Below are positions 10,826-64,000 of a stretch of 64,000 nucleotides of DNA, piece by piece (the stretch's first letter is position 1; every line of letters starts with the position of its first letter). Made by a program: the position numbers and the translations under genes. Source of the stretch: Zygaena filipendulae (taxonomy: Eukaryota; Arthropoda; Insecta; Lepidoptera; Zygaenidae); the NCBI GenBank assembly GCA_907165275.2, contig OU015660.1, forward strand, positions 10,790,501 to 10,854,500, read 5' to 3'. Below the pieces are notes generated by a model. That model saw only the letters and a program-made list of their open reading frames with translations. It had not been told where the DNA came from and did no database searches.

Positions 10826-11066
10826 TGAAAAAAATTTTTTTTTAGTCCGTCTAAAAAATATTCGACACGTATTTTTACTTTTTAACGTACTTACCTAATC
10901 AACAAATAACGGCGATACATTGAGTTGAAATTTCGCGTGACGTCACAACCCGGTGCAGTTTGTACGTCACGAGTCCCACACCCTAAACTCTAATGCGCTT
11001 AATCTATGTTTATTTTCATTAATTTGAAAAAGCAAACAATACGTGTCTATTATTTTTTTATCCCGG
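10826..11066. mobile_element. Copy of the TTAGTCCGTC foldback family
   Basis: Shares TTTAGTCCGTC, GACACGTATTTTT, GAAATTTCGCGTGACGTCAC and TTAATCTATG-type blocks with 14107-14390 and 59350-59675. Confidence 0.55.
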
Positions 11067-11249
11067 AAAATACCTAAGTGTTTTCCAAAGCAGTATTCCA
11101 CTATAACTATAAGTAGGTAGGTAGGTATTGTAAAATTGCTTGGTGCAAAAGATACGCTATAGTTGTTGGTACCCTATACTTGTCGGTTACAGATACTTAT
11201 GTTGTTATAGATAATAAAATATAAATATGGAGTGTATGTACCTATAGTG

Positions 11250-11345
11250 CACTTGAGGCTGTGATACGATATCTCTCGTCCGGGTCAACCGAGGTTGCCT
11301 GGCCAAAGATCGTAGCCAGCACCTTTCTCGTCTGGACTCTAGACT
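11250..11345 (-). CDS. Possible orphan exon, unidentified
   Basis: On the minus strand a pyrimidine-rich tract ending CATTACAG precedes an open stretch reading ESRVQTRKVLATIFGQATSV and then DPDERYRITASSAL before a stop. It is more protein-like than its surroundings, but the downstream donor (GTGCAC) is weak. I do not recognise the family; it could be a lone exon of a gene lying elsewhere or a pseudogene scrap. Confidence 0.25.
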
Positions 11346-12034
11346 CTGTAATGGAAATAATATAGATCTTTCCACTCAACAGAAAAAAAATATCCAGTTT
11401 TAAGCCGTGAAACAGATAGACTTTTTGCAAATACCTACTCGCGACGCGTCTCGGATCGGAGTGATTCTCTTAATCGATTATTTATTTGTCTTATTTTATT
11501 GCGAACGTCATAGAAGTTCAAAAATAAGAATTTATAAAAAATCTTTAATCCCAAACGACTGAAAGTTCACCTACAACCTACAACCGTAAAAACTGTGGTT
11601 TTAGGGTAAACTAAGAGAAACTAAGTTGGTATTCGATCGACGTGATAGCTAGTTTAAAGACTCGTCGAATGCAGATGCTCCTTCAATCTACGAGGAGTAC
11701 CGACTTACCTATACTCAACTTGATTATCTATCACTAAAAAGTTTTGTTACCTATCCAATATGTACCTTAGTACCTACTAGAACTACTTAAAATAATATTT
11801 TGTTTTTGTAAAATGATTCTTTTTCTTCGATTGATAACTCTCGCCTGCTTATGTGATAATTATTACCTACTTACGGTAAGAAATGTTAAACAAATGTTGC
11901 AATAAATAAATAACATGACGTCATCTGTGTATGGATTTACCTGCTCAGAAAGAGCCTGCAGTGACCAAAATCGTCAGGAGTCACAGAGTGTTGACGTAGA
12001 TCATATTGAAGTAGTTATTGATATTAGGTAGGTA

Positions 12035-12230
12035 CTAGCTGTGCCCCGCGGTTTCACCCACGGTAATTTCGGAGTTCCCGCGGGAATTCCGGGATAAAAA
12101 GTACCCTATGTCCTTCTCTGTACCCCTGACAACGTGTATACAAAATTTCATGATGATCGGTTGAGCCGTCTAGGCGTGAAAGCGTAACAGACAGACAGAC
12201 AGAGTTACTGTCGCATTTATAATATTAGGA
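12035..12230 (-). mobile_element. Helitron-like (Lep1-type) element, near-intact
   Basis: The best short copy: minus-strand TCCTAATATTATAAATGCGA start, CTGTCTGTCTGTTACGC microsatellite, TTTTTATCCCGGAATTCCC, hairpin and terminal CTAG, 196 bp in all. It serves as the reference for the family here. Confidence 0.85.
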
Positions 12231-13522
12231 TATAATCGAATGGTAGGGGATACGAGAACTTATGCGGACACCGGTCAGTCACAGAATAAATAATAGTAGG
12301 TACTAGGTAGTCATCGTATCTATTTAAAGCTAATTACCTAGCTACGTTAAGACGCGTGACGCAATCTAGCCTTATCACCGAATCAAGCCTCGGACTACTG
12401 AGCATTATATGTCTATCTATTATAAGTACCTACCTACTTATGTTGGTCTATCTCTTATCGAAACATAGATAGCTAGCAGGAGTGATGCGGTTACATGAGC
12501 GGAAATGAGTGAAATGACCCTTCTGTTAGAAGTTACTAAAACTTCAAAGACTCATTTACAAAATATTAATTATTTATCATCATCCTCATGACAGTCTCTA
12601 TGTCGTGCAAGAGCAGACGTATCACGTAGGTGTCCTCCAATCTCCACGTCCGGCGGTGATGGGCCAGCGCCGTCCAGTCTCGACCTCCTTCCATAAATAT
12701 CAATAATATAAATAAAATTGAAGTGGTTATTTTGTATACCTACTAATTAATAGCGTTCTGATGTATTTTTCCGTTACTAAATATTGAATATCTTGAGTAA
12801 TGACTTTTTTGTTTTGTCACACGGATTGTCTGTCTGTTGGAATGATTTAATCTGACGCAGTTTTTGCGGTTAAAAATTATTAATGTGCAAAGTTTGCTGT
12901 TTCTGCTTTTGTCGATAATATTCCATACTTGGGTATTATCATTCTATTCACAGTGTATTATACTTACTGTAAAACTGTGAGAAATTTTGTGTAGTAAATA
13001 AATAAATATTTTTTATTGATTCCGCTTGACTATTTCATAATCCTTCCTATACGATAATTCTCTTCGAATGTTTATTTTTGTTAAACTTAAGATTAAAGTA
13101 ATTACCCTATTTGTATTCACATGCTGATGTTCACTTTGAGTGGGGCCTCTAAATATTGTATTTTATTTGTATTTATAAACTATTATATACCTACTTTGTT
13201 CCAATGTGTAACATCACTAACATCCGGTTTAGGGGACCTTTAATAAAAAAAAAAAATCCATTGTAGTATAGTTATGAGTAGATAATAAATTGGAGACGAA
13301 CAAGATAAAATAATATGTATGATAACATTACGGCGTACTGTCTGCGATCTATCGCCGGTGTCCTTCCACAGTCTAGGGGCCTACTCCCGCTCGATGAGAT
13401 TCGACATTTACAACAAAAAATTTAATATAGTCTTACTTTCGAAAACTATCGTATGTCTATGCTGATCTATGCTCTCTCATTCATAATTCCTGCGATTATT
13501 CGTTGCAGGTATCGCTTTCTTA
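12231..13522. other. Intergenic AT-rich stretch
   Basis: No open frame or clear repeat was identified apart from short poly-A/T runs and TAGGTACCTA-type motifs that recur throughout the window. Confidence 0.4.
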
Positions 13523-13689
13523 CTAGCTGTTTTCTGCGGTTTTACCCGCGTTAATTTCAGAGTTCCCGCGGTGATTCTGAGACCAAAGTCTCCAAAAAGA
13601 TTCAAATTTCCTGATGATCGGTTGAGCCTTTAAGGCGTAAAAGCGTAACAGACGAACAAACAAACTCACATTGCATTTATAAGTAAGGA
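13523..13689 (-). mobile_element. Helitron-like element, slightly shortened
   Basis: CTAG at 13523, hairpin decayed to CTGCGGTTTTACCCGCG, end at TCCTTACTTATAAATGC on the minus strand. Part of the middle block is missing. Confidence 0.7.
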
Positions 13690-14106
13690 TAGCGCCAGTT
13701 TAATTATTTTCCCACTCGCTCAAACCGAAGTAAGCACCATGCATCGTTTATAATTATGGCTACGTAGGTACCTAATTAATGGAACGATAAAATCGAAGAA
13801 CCGGAGTAGACCTCCTGTTATCGTTGAACTACTCATTAGACACAAACGTGATAGTCACTAAATCCTGATTGTATGGCCATTAATTGAGGTTAGACGGATT
13901 ACGCACGTGCAAAATTGATATTTACCTATCCTGATTCATGTATGGTATAGGTGTGTAACAAGTAATAGATAATCTGCTCCTCGGGACCTAGGTTAAGAAG
14001 TTGAATCACTTCCTTTTGTGTATCAATATAAGTATATAGACATTAATAAAAATGCCCACCTAAGTAGGCAATTATAGGCATGTTGACGACCTTTGAAATT
14101 TAAAAT

Positions 14107-14390
14107 TCTAATTAGTCCGTCAGTTAGAAAATAAAAAAATAAAATGGACACGTATTTTTGGCTTTTTCAAATTAATGAAAATACACATAGGGTGGGGGCT
14201 CGTGACGTCATTAACCGCTATAAGCCCCCATACAAACTGCCCCGGATAGTGACGTCACGCGAAATTTCAACTCGATATGTCGCCGTTATTATATTTTGAT
14301 TACGTAAAAAAATAAGAAATACGTGTCATATATTTTTTATTAATCTACAAACCGGACTAAAAAAAATAGTCAACTAGCCCATTCATGTCT
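14107..14390. mobile_element. Copy of the TTAGTCCGTC foldback family
   Basis: Begins TCTAATTAGTCCGTCAGTTAG and ends AACCGGACTAAAAAAAATAG, giving short inverted ends (TTAGTCCG / CGGACTAA) around a segment with two GTGACGTCA motifs. Confidence 0.6.
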
Positions 14391-15425
14391 GTCTGTTACC
14401 TTGCTACGCCTTAGATTAACAACCGTTCATAATGAAATTTGGCAAATACGTTATAATTTTTATTATAATATTATAGAGTAAATTGAATAACCTTTACAAC
14501 GTATTTGCCAAACGTATTTGTAAACGTATTTTTTGGTAATTCATGGCAGCTTAACCGTTTTTGTTGAAACACGAAACTGCGGTGTAGGGGACAACGTTCC
14601 CCTCGGTTTTACCTCTTTCCTCCAAGGGCTGAATTGACTTATTTTTATTATTCTTGCCCATATTGGCCACATTTAATCAGAAAACCTCGGATAATACGGA
14701 AATCCTTGGACAATATTTTAAGTATCTAGAAGATATGAAAGAATCATAATGTGTTTATAGCGATTTATATACCTACGTATATCTACGTTTATCTGATTTC
14801 TACTTAATTTATATGTAACCTACATAATTATTTTACGTACCTGTAGACCTACCTATGAATAAATTGAATAATGTTATGACCAATTTTTCACTGCCGATTG
14901 GAAGGTTTCAGTAAATACTTATGATAAGAATTTACAAAATATGTAAGTCCCGAAGCAAATTGTGTAATAATTGTAGTTTAATCTGTTTTGATGATTTTTT
15001 CTGATTGCTAAAAATTTATTTTTGAACTAAAATTATTACTTACTTATTATTACCATTACTTCCTAAGGTAAAAGATAAATACGAGCATTAAGAACTTTTA
15101 ACTGTATCTGTACTACAACATATAGTTACCTTATACATTAGATTTTGTTTTTGTTGTCCTTGTTAGTTAGCTCAGTAGGATTTGTAAAATGAGTCGAAGA
15201 ACACAATATACCCAATCACTGTTTGCAATGAGTACCTAATGACCGACATCATGGCCCGTGTACCATAGGTTATGTACCTATAATGAGTAGATTCATGTTA
15301 TTTTAATGTTGTCTCTTTACCCGCGTCAATTTGAGAGTTCCCGCGGTAACTCCGCGAAATCCGTTCACCTCCTACCTATAATTTCTCTATCTTCCACAGC
15401 TTCAGCTGCCAGGTAAGTACCTACA

Positions 15426-15741
15426 TCTTAATATATATAAATTACGTGTCACGTTGTTTGTCCGGGATGGACTCCTAAACTACTGAATCGATCATGATAA
15501 AATTGAATTTTCATATATGATAAAATTTGGTCGATATGTTGTAATTTGGCCCAACTTAAAAGATAGGATAGTTTTTATCCCGAAATTCCCGCGGGAACTC
15601 CGGAAGCGGAACTAATGCAGGGAACAGCTAATCGCCGTAAACTACTGTCGGGGGTACAAAGAAGGACATAGAGTACTTTTTTCCCGGAATTTCCGCGGGA
15701 ACTCCAAAAATACTGCGGATGAAATCGCGGGGGACAGCTAG
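15426..15741 (+). mobile_element. Helitron-like element, subfamily with TCTTAATATATATAAATT start
   Basis: Starts TCTTAATATATATAAATTAC, contains two successive 3' modules (a decayed hairpin plus CAGCTAA near 15630, then a second hairpin) and ends GACAGCTAG. The same subfamily is inserted in the SINE at 51768. Confidence 0.7.
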
Positions 15742-15934
15742 TATTAAAATTTCGTGTTTAGTCAGTGATTGACCTTTCGCTTTTATCACAGATTTAGAAA
15801 CCAATCCTAATCATTTTGTGACTTTTAAAAAATAGATAGATATATAAAGGTCGCAGCGCCGGAAAATATTCCATTAATAAATATGTATATCTCCAGACTT
15901 GTTTACGATGCGCTCCGTCCGCACGCAGTGTAAT

Positions 15935-16030
15935 TAGGTGCAGCAAGTTACCTCATCAACAGTGCATTGCCACTGCCCAGACGTCCAAAGTTCGAGTCCC
16001 GGCACGACTAGACGAGGTGGCCCACTTCCG
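15935..16030 (+). mobile_element. Possible degenerate tRNA-derived SINE head
   Basis: Contains a B-box-like AGTTCGAGTCCC downstream of AGGTGCAGCAAGTTACC. No second copy was recognised in the window, so this is tentative. Confidence 0.3.
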
Positions 16031-16150
16031 AGCACTGATAAACTGTTAATTGCAATGGAAAAATAATTAAACAAGCATAGTGCGCTGCGATGCGCTTTAA
16101 TCGCTGTGGGTTTTTGATTTTTAGCGCCAAAGGAATTCCCGAGAATTTCG

Positions 16151-16473
16151 TTACTTACTTAATAATATTATAAATTATGCGAAAGTGAGTTTGTTTGTTA
16201 CGCTTTGACGGCTAAACGGCTCGATCACCATGAAATTTGGATACACGTCAGAGGTAGAGAGAAGGACATAGGCTACTTTTTATCTCGCAATTCCCACGGG
16301 AACTCCAAAATCAACGCTGAAGAAACTACATTAAATTTTGCATAGGTTAGTACCTACACGTTGTCATGGGTAGGTAAGTACAGAAAAAAATATAGGGTAG
16401 CAAGTACTTTTATCTCGGAATACCCGCGGGATCTCCGAAACTAATGCAGGTGAAACCGGGGGGAACAGCAAGT
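16151..16473 (+). mobile_element. Composite Helitron-like element
   Basis: Starts with TAATATTATAAATTATGCG and contains two modules: one ends in the variant GAAGAAACTACATTAAATTTT, the other in CGGGGGGAACAGCAAG, a mutated CAGCTAG. Confidence 0.55.
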
Positions 16474-18315
16474 AAAAAAATTAAACAAAAGCATACATAA
16501 AATGTCTAGTCAAATTTTAACGTACCTATACAACACATTTTAAATTTTAGCAATTTCTAAAAACTTTGTTTATGTTCAATAAAGTATATAAACAAACAAA
16601 CAAACAAACAAAGAAAGAAATAAATATTTCAAGAAATTTAAAAAAATAAAACCAGTTTTAAAATATCCGCACGCACACACAAATGAACAACGCAAAATGC
16701 CAACGGAAGATAAATTGGTATCCAATCAATTCTCTGTTAGGGATTCATCTACAGTAATACCTACTTAAAAATTAAAAAGATTTTAAATATGCAACAGTAA
16801 CAAAGTTTAATTCAGTATTTTTATTTTTTTTTATTGTTATAAACGAGTTTTTGTGACTTAGTGGGCAATTTTAAATATACCTTGTCCTTTGAATAAATTT
16901 GAATTCGAAAAAAAAAGGTTAATTATCTTTCTTTCCTTTAGTCATTTAGTGTAACCATCGATAAATAATAATAATCCGTAATCAGCAAAGCTCAATATTT
17001 TTGAGAACCCGTAGAGCTTCGCTACGGCGTAGCACCGTAGCCGCACGCCGCGCCGCGCCGGACTGTGCCGCGCAGGCAAAATAAATGAATAATGAAAACT
17101 TGTTGAATTTCAACATTACCTCGAGTGTTTCACCGTGAATTATTCACAACTATTATTATAATTGACAAATAGGCTTGTTTTAGTGTACCTTATAATAGTT
17201 ATTAATATAATGCTTCGCCTGTAAGCAGTTGGTGTGCTACTAAAATAAATAAATACATAAATGAATAAATAAAAAGTATCCTGTTATAGCCGGGAGCATA
17301 TTTTTCCGTAAAATTCCAACAAATCCGCTCTAAAATAATAAACATATAAAAATCTTCAAAACTTTTCCATTTATATTAACAGTGAATATTGTTTATAAAC
17401 GATAGGTGGCCAGTAACTTTGACCAAATTGAACTGGTTTTACTCAGTTATTTAGTAGATAGGTATATTATAAAACGCAATATTTATTTTTAATATTGTCT
17501 CCAATTAATTATCGTTAGGTACTTTGTAAACGAATTTATGTATCATAAATCCTCCAAATATTATAATAATACGTTCAAAAACCGTAGGTTATCGTCTGCA
17601 CTATATCAACAGCTGTTGCATAAAATACAAGTAATTACTTACATAATTCATAAAACAAAATAAAAATCGGTGTTTGGTTTGTTAGTATTGTCAGATAATA
17701 AATTTTTTTGTATATTTTTAAATATAAAAGCGGAGGTGCTTTTTAACTGATCTAAAAAAAGGAGGAGGTTCTCAATTCGACTATATTTTGTTTTTAAATA
17801 TCAAGCCTATAAAAGTAGAGATAGATGTTTGAAAAATATGATAATTAGTAATGTCATCTCTTTTTTAATCTAGGTTTCTGCTATGGGTATAAGTTAGTCA
17901 TAACAGAAAACTAGATTAACTTGAAATTCACATTAAATGCTGGGTTGCCTAATTAGTATAGCGTAAATTATAACCGATAACTCCATTGCACCTTGTGCTT
18001 GATAAACAAACATTAATTGGGTCCACAACAAAGTAGATATTATGTTCACGAAATTATGTGCTGATCCGATAATATCGACAAATACATGTAATTATAATAT
18101 TATAGTCTACACTTATACACTAGTTGTTCCCCATAGTTTTACCCGAATCAACTTTTGAATTTTTCGAGAACCATCGCGTCGCGTCGTCTCGTTATAAAAC
18201 AAAATATATATTGTGTGAATATGATCTCAAACGGTCAAATCATTCAGAAGTTGCGGTCACTGATAGACGCAACCATCGTGCACGGACGCTATAGTTTTGA
18301 TATTTTTATACATAA
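16474..18315. other. Intergenic sequence with an AAAC-repeat retro-tail
   Basis: Around 16576-16620 an AATAAAG-like signal is followed by (AAAC)n and AAAG repeats, like the 3' tail of a non-LTR element. At 17000-17080 there is a short GC-rich patch (GTAGCCGCACGCCGCGCC). Otherwise it is AT-rich with no gene signal. Confidence 0.4.
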
Positions 18316-18503
18316 CTAGCTGTGCCCCGCGGTTTCACCCGCGTGAGTTTCGGAATTCCCGCAGGAACTCCCTTTAGGGGGATGAAAAATAGATGTTGTC
18401 CGATTCTCAGACATACTGAATATGCATAAAAAATTTCATGAGAACATCCGTTTCGGAGGAGTATGGGAACGAACATTGTGACACGAGAATTTTATATATT
18501 AGA
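18316..18503 (-). mobile_element. Helitron-like element, subfamily with TCTAATATATAAAATTC start
   Basis: CTAG at the left end, hairpin region, then the minus-strand start TCTAATATATAAAATTCTCG. It is the sister copy of 33256-33449 in the opposite orientation; the two differ by only a few bases in length. Confidence 0.8.
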
Positions 18504-20135
18504 TTTCTTGATGTATCCACAATAGTTTCTCTGAACTACTTGTATAATACATAAGTATATATAAACAAAACGTACGAGTCAGACTCATACCCCGAGGTTT
18601 CAGTATAAACATACTAGGTACCTATATAAAGTGACAAAGATTTTATCTTATTTGTGATGTAACTATAATGCTGTTTTCGAGCTTTCCCTTTACTTGTGTT
18701 ATAAGACATTGTTTCTTGTCAAATTTCATGATTTTAGGTCAACTGGTTTTAATTTCTTTTGCTATATAGTGTCAAAATATTCGGTATTATAACGGCGGTA
18801 GTTTGATGTCGTTGACTCAGAAGTTTATTTTCACAGCCCCAAGAATTTTCAAACCTGAGTATTTGATATTTATTTCAATAATACTTCCACGCGTTCCTCC
18901 TTAAAAGGGCGTTGAAAGACAGACAGACGGACAACGAAGTGATCCTACATGGGTTTCTTTTTTGCTTTAGAGGAATAGAAGCCTAAATAGGCCATGGTTG
19001 GAAGGAAAATGCTTAGAAATCTAACCGAACCTTACCTAGAATGTTGGGGTAGGTACCTAGATACTCTGCGTTTAGCTTAAACTCAAAAGTACTTGTAAAT
19101 ATCAAAATCATACAAAACAATTTTTGACTGATTAATAGTTTTGATCGCAGCAAAAAATATACTATATAGGTAGCATAATTATTATGTACGTTCATTATTT
19201 ATTATGTAGGTAATTATATAAAAAAATAATGAAATGGGTGCGTATTGACTGTGACACGTGTAAGCTTATTTGTGTCTACCGAATCTACCTAACGGTTCTG
19301 GTTGAAACTCGATCAGCGCTATATTGAGGCCTTCACTGATATTGAGGTACCTATCTGGTCTCCTTTTCCTTCTACCTTCTTTCTAAATATTGAAGATTTT
19401 TTCCAACTATGACAACTTATACACACATATAACAACTTGTACAACATAATATATAGGTATAATATATTTTGTTTGATCCGTGAATAGGGAGGGAGTGGTT
19501 TATAAAAATTATTTTACAGGCAGAGTAAGTTTATCTGAGTAGATATAGGATATTTTTTATCGTGTTTCGAAATTAACGCGGGTGGAACCGGGGAGGCAAG
19601 TAAGTGTGCTGAAGAAATTTAAGTTATGGAACCGTCGCTACTTTCGTGTTTCATTTTCTCCGCTGTTGGGTTGTTTGTTTTATTGTTACATTGTAATTTT
19701 ATCTCAAATTTTCTCGCTTAGTCGCTCGCTGTGGAAGATCAAATTTATTCGATGTAAATATTTCTAGGTACTTATTTTTTCTTGTACCTACAGGTATTTA
19801 TTAGATTGTGATTATATTATGTGATTAACAATAATAAAACTAGAACCAATATACTTTAACTTTATTTGTTTGGTTTCTAAACACTAGCGTATTACCTACT
19901 CTTGGAAAGTTTTACGTTTCAAATTAATTCGCGTTATAAAGTATTTGCGACAAGTAGGTATAATAAATTGTAGGTAACCTTTTTATGATTGACCTATATA
20001 TCGGCAGCAGACGTTATGGGACAATTAAAATTGCAGATAAGTAGGTAATGAATCAGACATGTGGCACGATGAGCATCAGTTGCTGATGCATGCAATAAAG
20101 CATGTAGACCCGTGTGTTGCGAAATGTTAGATACC
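18504..20135. other. Intergenic sequence without recognised gene
   Basis: AT-rich with poly-T runs. A small fragment at 19565-19600 (CGCGGGTGGAACCGGGG) is a decayed Helitron-like 3' end. I see nothing else. Confidence 0.4.
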
Positions 20136-20400
20136 TACTTCTTCTTCTTTAATAATGGCGTCTTATAATAATTTGCCAATGACAATGTTTCTTAATAATA
20201 AAAATCTCTTCATTCACTTCTTAAATTATGGCGAAACGCCAATGACAATGTTAGATTGTTCCCCAAGTTAAAACATGGCTCTTTTGAAAGCCAGTTTCCT
20301 GCTCAGGGTCCAAAACAGATACTGAAAACTGACTGGAATAACGAAGATAAATGTGACACGCGTATTTTCGGTACGGCTTTCACTCGTCACTAACCTGTTA
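20136..20400 (-). mobile_element. Second copy of the (GAA)n-ended dispersed element
   Basis: The minus-strand reading matches 3607-3925: GTGAAAGCCGTACCGAAAA, then GAGCCATGTTTTAACTTGGG, then the AATGACA block, ending in GAAGAAGAAG. The internal 78-bp unit is single. Confidence 0.6.
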
Positions 20401-20714
20401 CATACTAATAAGTTTATTTGAGTGAGTATATTATCTATAATTTTTGTCCGTCTCGATTTCTTCCAGCGATACGGTGCACCCAAGAGTGACAGCAGCACAA
20501 AACGTGACGAGTTCATCGCATTGTCGAGACACCAGACAGCTCTAATTAGCTACTGAATGGAATGACTCTATAAATATTAATACACACATCATTTAGATAG
20601 CACAATACAATGTAGCAGAAATAAAACACCTATATAACACTAACAATAAATCAGAAAGTACCGAGGCATGGGCATGATTAATGTAGGTACGTAATTTTTT
20701 CAAAAAGGTCGATG

Positions 20715-21017
20715 TCGGAAGGCGACTCTATGAGTGATATATAGAAGCCAAAAATACCGTTTTTAGAATTTTTGTCTGTCTGTCTGTCTGTTTGTATTTT
20801 GTATTCGTGCTACGCAAAAACTGCTGAACCAAATTGAATGCGGTTTTTTTGTTGTATTGCTAAGGGTCTAACGTAGAGAGGTACTCATGTTTCGATTTTT
20901 TCAAAATTCATGCACGTTGTCAGGGGTACTGCAGAGAAGGACAGAGGGTAATTTTTATCCCGGAATTCCCGCGGGAACTTCTAAATTACCGCGGGTGAGA
21001 CCGCGGGGCACAGCTAG
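20715..21017 (+). mobile_element. Helitron-like element, subfamily with GGCGAC start
   Basis: Contains a (TCTG)n run, a GGTTTTTTTGTTGTATTGC block, TTTTTATCCCGGAATTCCC, a hairpin and CAGCTAG at 21017. Full-length relative of 9936-10157. Confidence 0.8.
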
Positions 21018-21095
21018 TTTCGTGATAAATTCGTCTAAAATCGAGATTGATCTTTGACCCCACAAAACGCCTAGAAAATAATTTCTAAAATTTTA

Positions 21096-21153
21096 CATTA
21101 AAAAAGTTTTTTTCGCTCTATCATAAGATAGAGCGAAAAAAACTTTTTTAATG
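21096..21153. repeat. Perfect hairpin, 27-bp arms and 4-base loop
   Basis: The left arm, starting CATTAAAAAAG and ending CGCTCTATC, is exactly mirrored by the right arm after the loop ATAA. Both strands can fold. No surrounding transposon was identified. Confidence 0.85.
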
Positions 21154-22188
21154 TTTCAAAACAGTACCTATTACCTACTTACCTACTCTTGAAATAAAAA
21201 TATCTCCCTAACCATATATTTAGGCTTAAGGCTCGCTGTACCTGATACGAGTAACAATTTCACACTAACCTACTTTCAATACCATTGCTAATACAAAAAA
21301 AAGGCTATTGTCCTTACGTTTGCCTTTGAATTTTTTGATATAGGTAGATGAAGAAAGGAAAATCTATCCGTCCTTTTCAACTTTCTTTTAGATAGACAGG
21401 AATAGCAGGAGGTTTTCATATAAGTAACTGCTGGGTTGATGATTGTTGCTGACTTGCAAAAAACACGTGTGTGATCAAAGGATATTTAAAAAATAGTTCA
21501 GTTGAAGCCTCAGTGCCAGCACAACGTATTTGGGAAAATTTCCAAGTGTTTAAAGATTTATTTTACTCATTTCTTAAAAATAAACAAGAAGAAATATCTA
21601 TATGTACGTAGGTATTTTACTGTATTTCCCTTCATAAATTAATTAATTCCTCTTTTTGACTATCGCTTAAGTTATAAAAGTTTTAATACAAATTTGTTCT
21701 TATGTAATATCGTGTCTAGTAACGTGACGCCCAAATGTTGCTGTTCGAACGCGATTATAATAATAATTCATATCATAAAAACACGTCAATAAGTTAAATT
21801 AATAAAAAACTTCTATAGATCATTATCTTTAGAAATTATGTAAAAAACAGACCTCATGGAGTGTTTTTTTTACAAGGTGATATTTTAAGGCATCTAAATT
21901 TGACCTACGAACGTAACACCCCCGTAACTACAACTAGGAACACATACCTAACCTACTTAATTCTTCAACGAAGCAAGATAATTGTCTTTTATCGTTACAT
22001 AAAGCGTTTTTATTCGATTAAAGTCCGCTGTATATCTTACAGCGAACTTTGTTCGAATGTTCATGTAATGAAAATATTCATTGATATTATATTTGTTTTG
22101 TCTCAGTGGACAGCAGAAAAAATTTACTGATAATACCATGCATATCTCAATGAATCTTAATGTAAAAAGGGGCTAATTGACGGTTCAA

Positions 22189-64000
<41,812 letters not shown>

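Overview
The window is eukaryotic and almost certainly lepidopteran (moth or butterfly). It is AT-rich, with intron-containing genes. It is crowded with short dispersed repeats, the commonest being the Lep1/Helitron-like family recognisable from its CTAATATTATAAA start and its GC-rich hairpin followed by CAGCTAG. No bacterial-type operon, CRISPR array or rRNA gene is present.

Layout. (1) 194-2726, minus strand: the N-terminal exons of the TELO2-interacting protein TTI1; the gene runs off the left edge. (2) 4189-5268, plus strand: a single-exon FAM185A homologue, divergent from TTI1 across a gap filled with transposons. (3) 7143-8633, plus strand: a GC-rich intronless gene for a 496-residue membrane-anchored ATP-grasp-like protein whose metal-binding motif looks degenerate. 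(4) 8.6-22.2 kb: a gene-poor repeat-rich stretch. (5) 22,189 to the right edge, plus strand: a rootletin (CROCC/Root) gene. I resolve 22 coding exons, every junction GT-AG and phase-consistent, together 4062 nt or 1354 codons; the gene continues past the window. Its first intron is about 21.4 kb and is full of transposons, including a 411-codon reverse-transcriptase fragment inserted into a Helitron-like element.

The most unusual feature is in rootletin. Three separate exons each have their 3' end, including the 5' splice site and some intron, expanded into a near-perfect tandem array: 7 x 100 bp at 50782, 4 x 105 bp at 54756 and about 14 x 116 bp at 60675. In every array only the first donor keeps the reading frame open without further splicing. 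These are exon-derived minisatellites, or possibly an assembly artefact, and they deserve checking first.

Other structure: a 469-bp near-perfect palindrome (40381-40849), several foldback MITEs in and near rootletin introns, a three-layer nest (SINE containing a Helitron-like element containing a (GAATA)n-tailed fragment) with an internal empty-site control, and a 275-bp retro-insertion bounded by 12-bp target duplications. TTI1 acts in assembly of PIKK-family kinases and rootletin builds the ciliary rootlet; nothing in the sequence suggests that the genes here work together.
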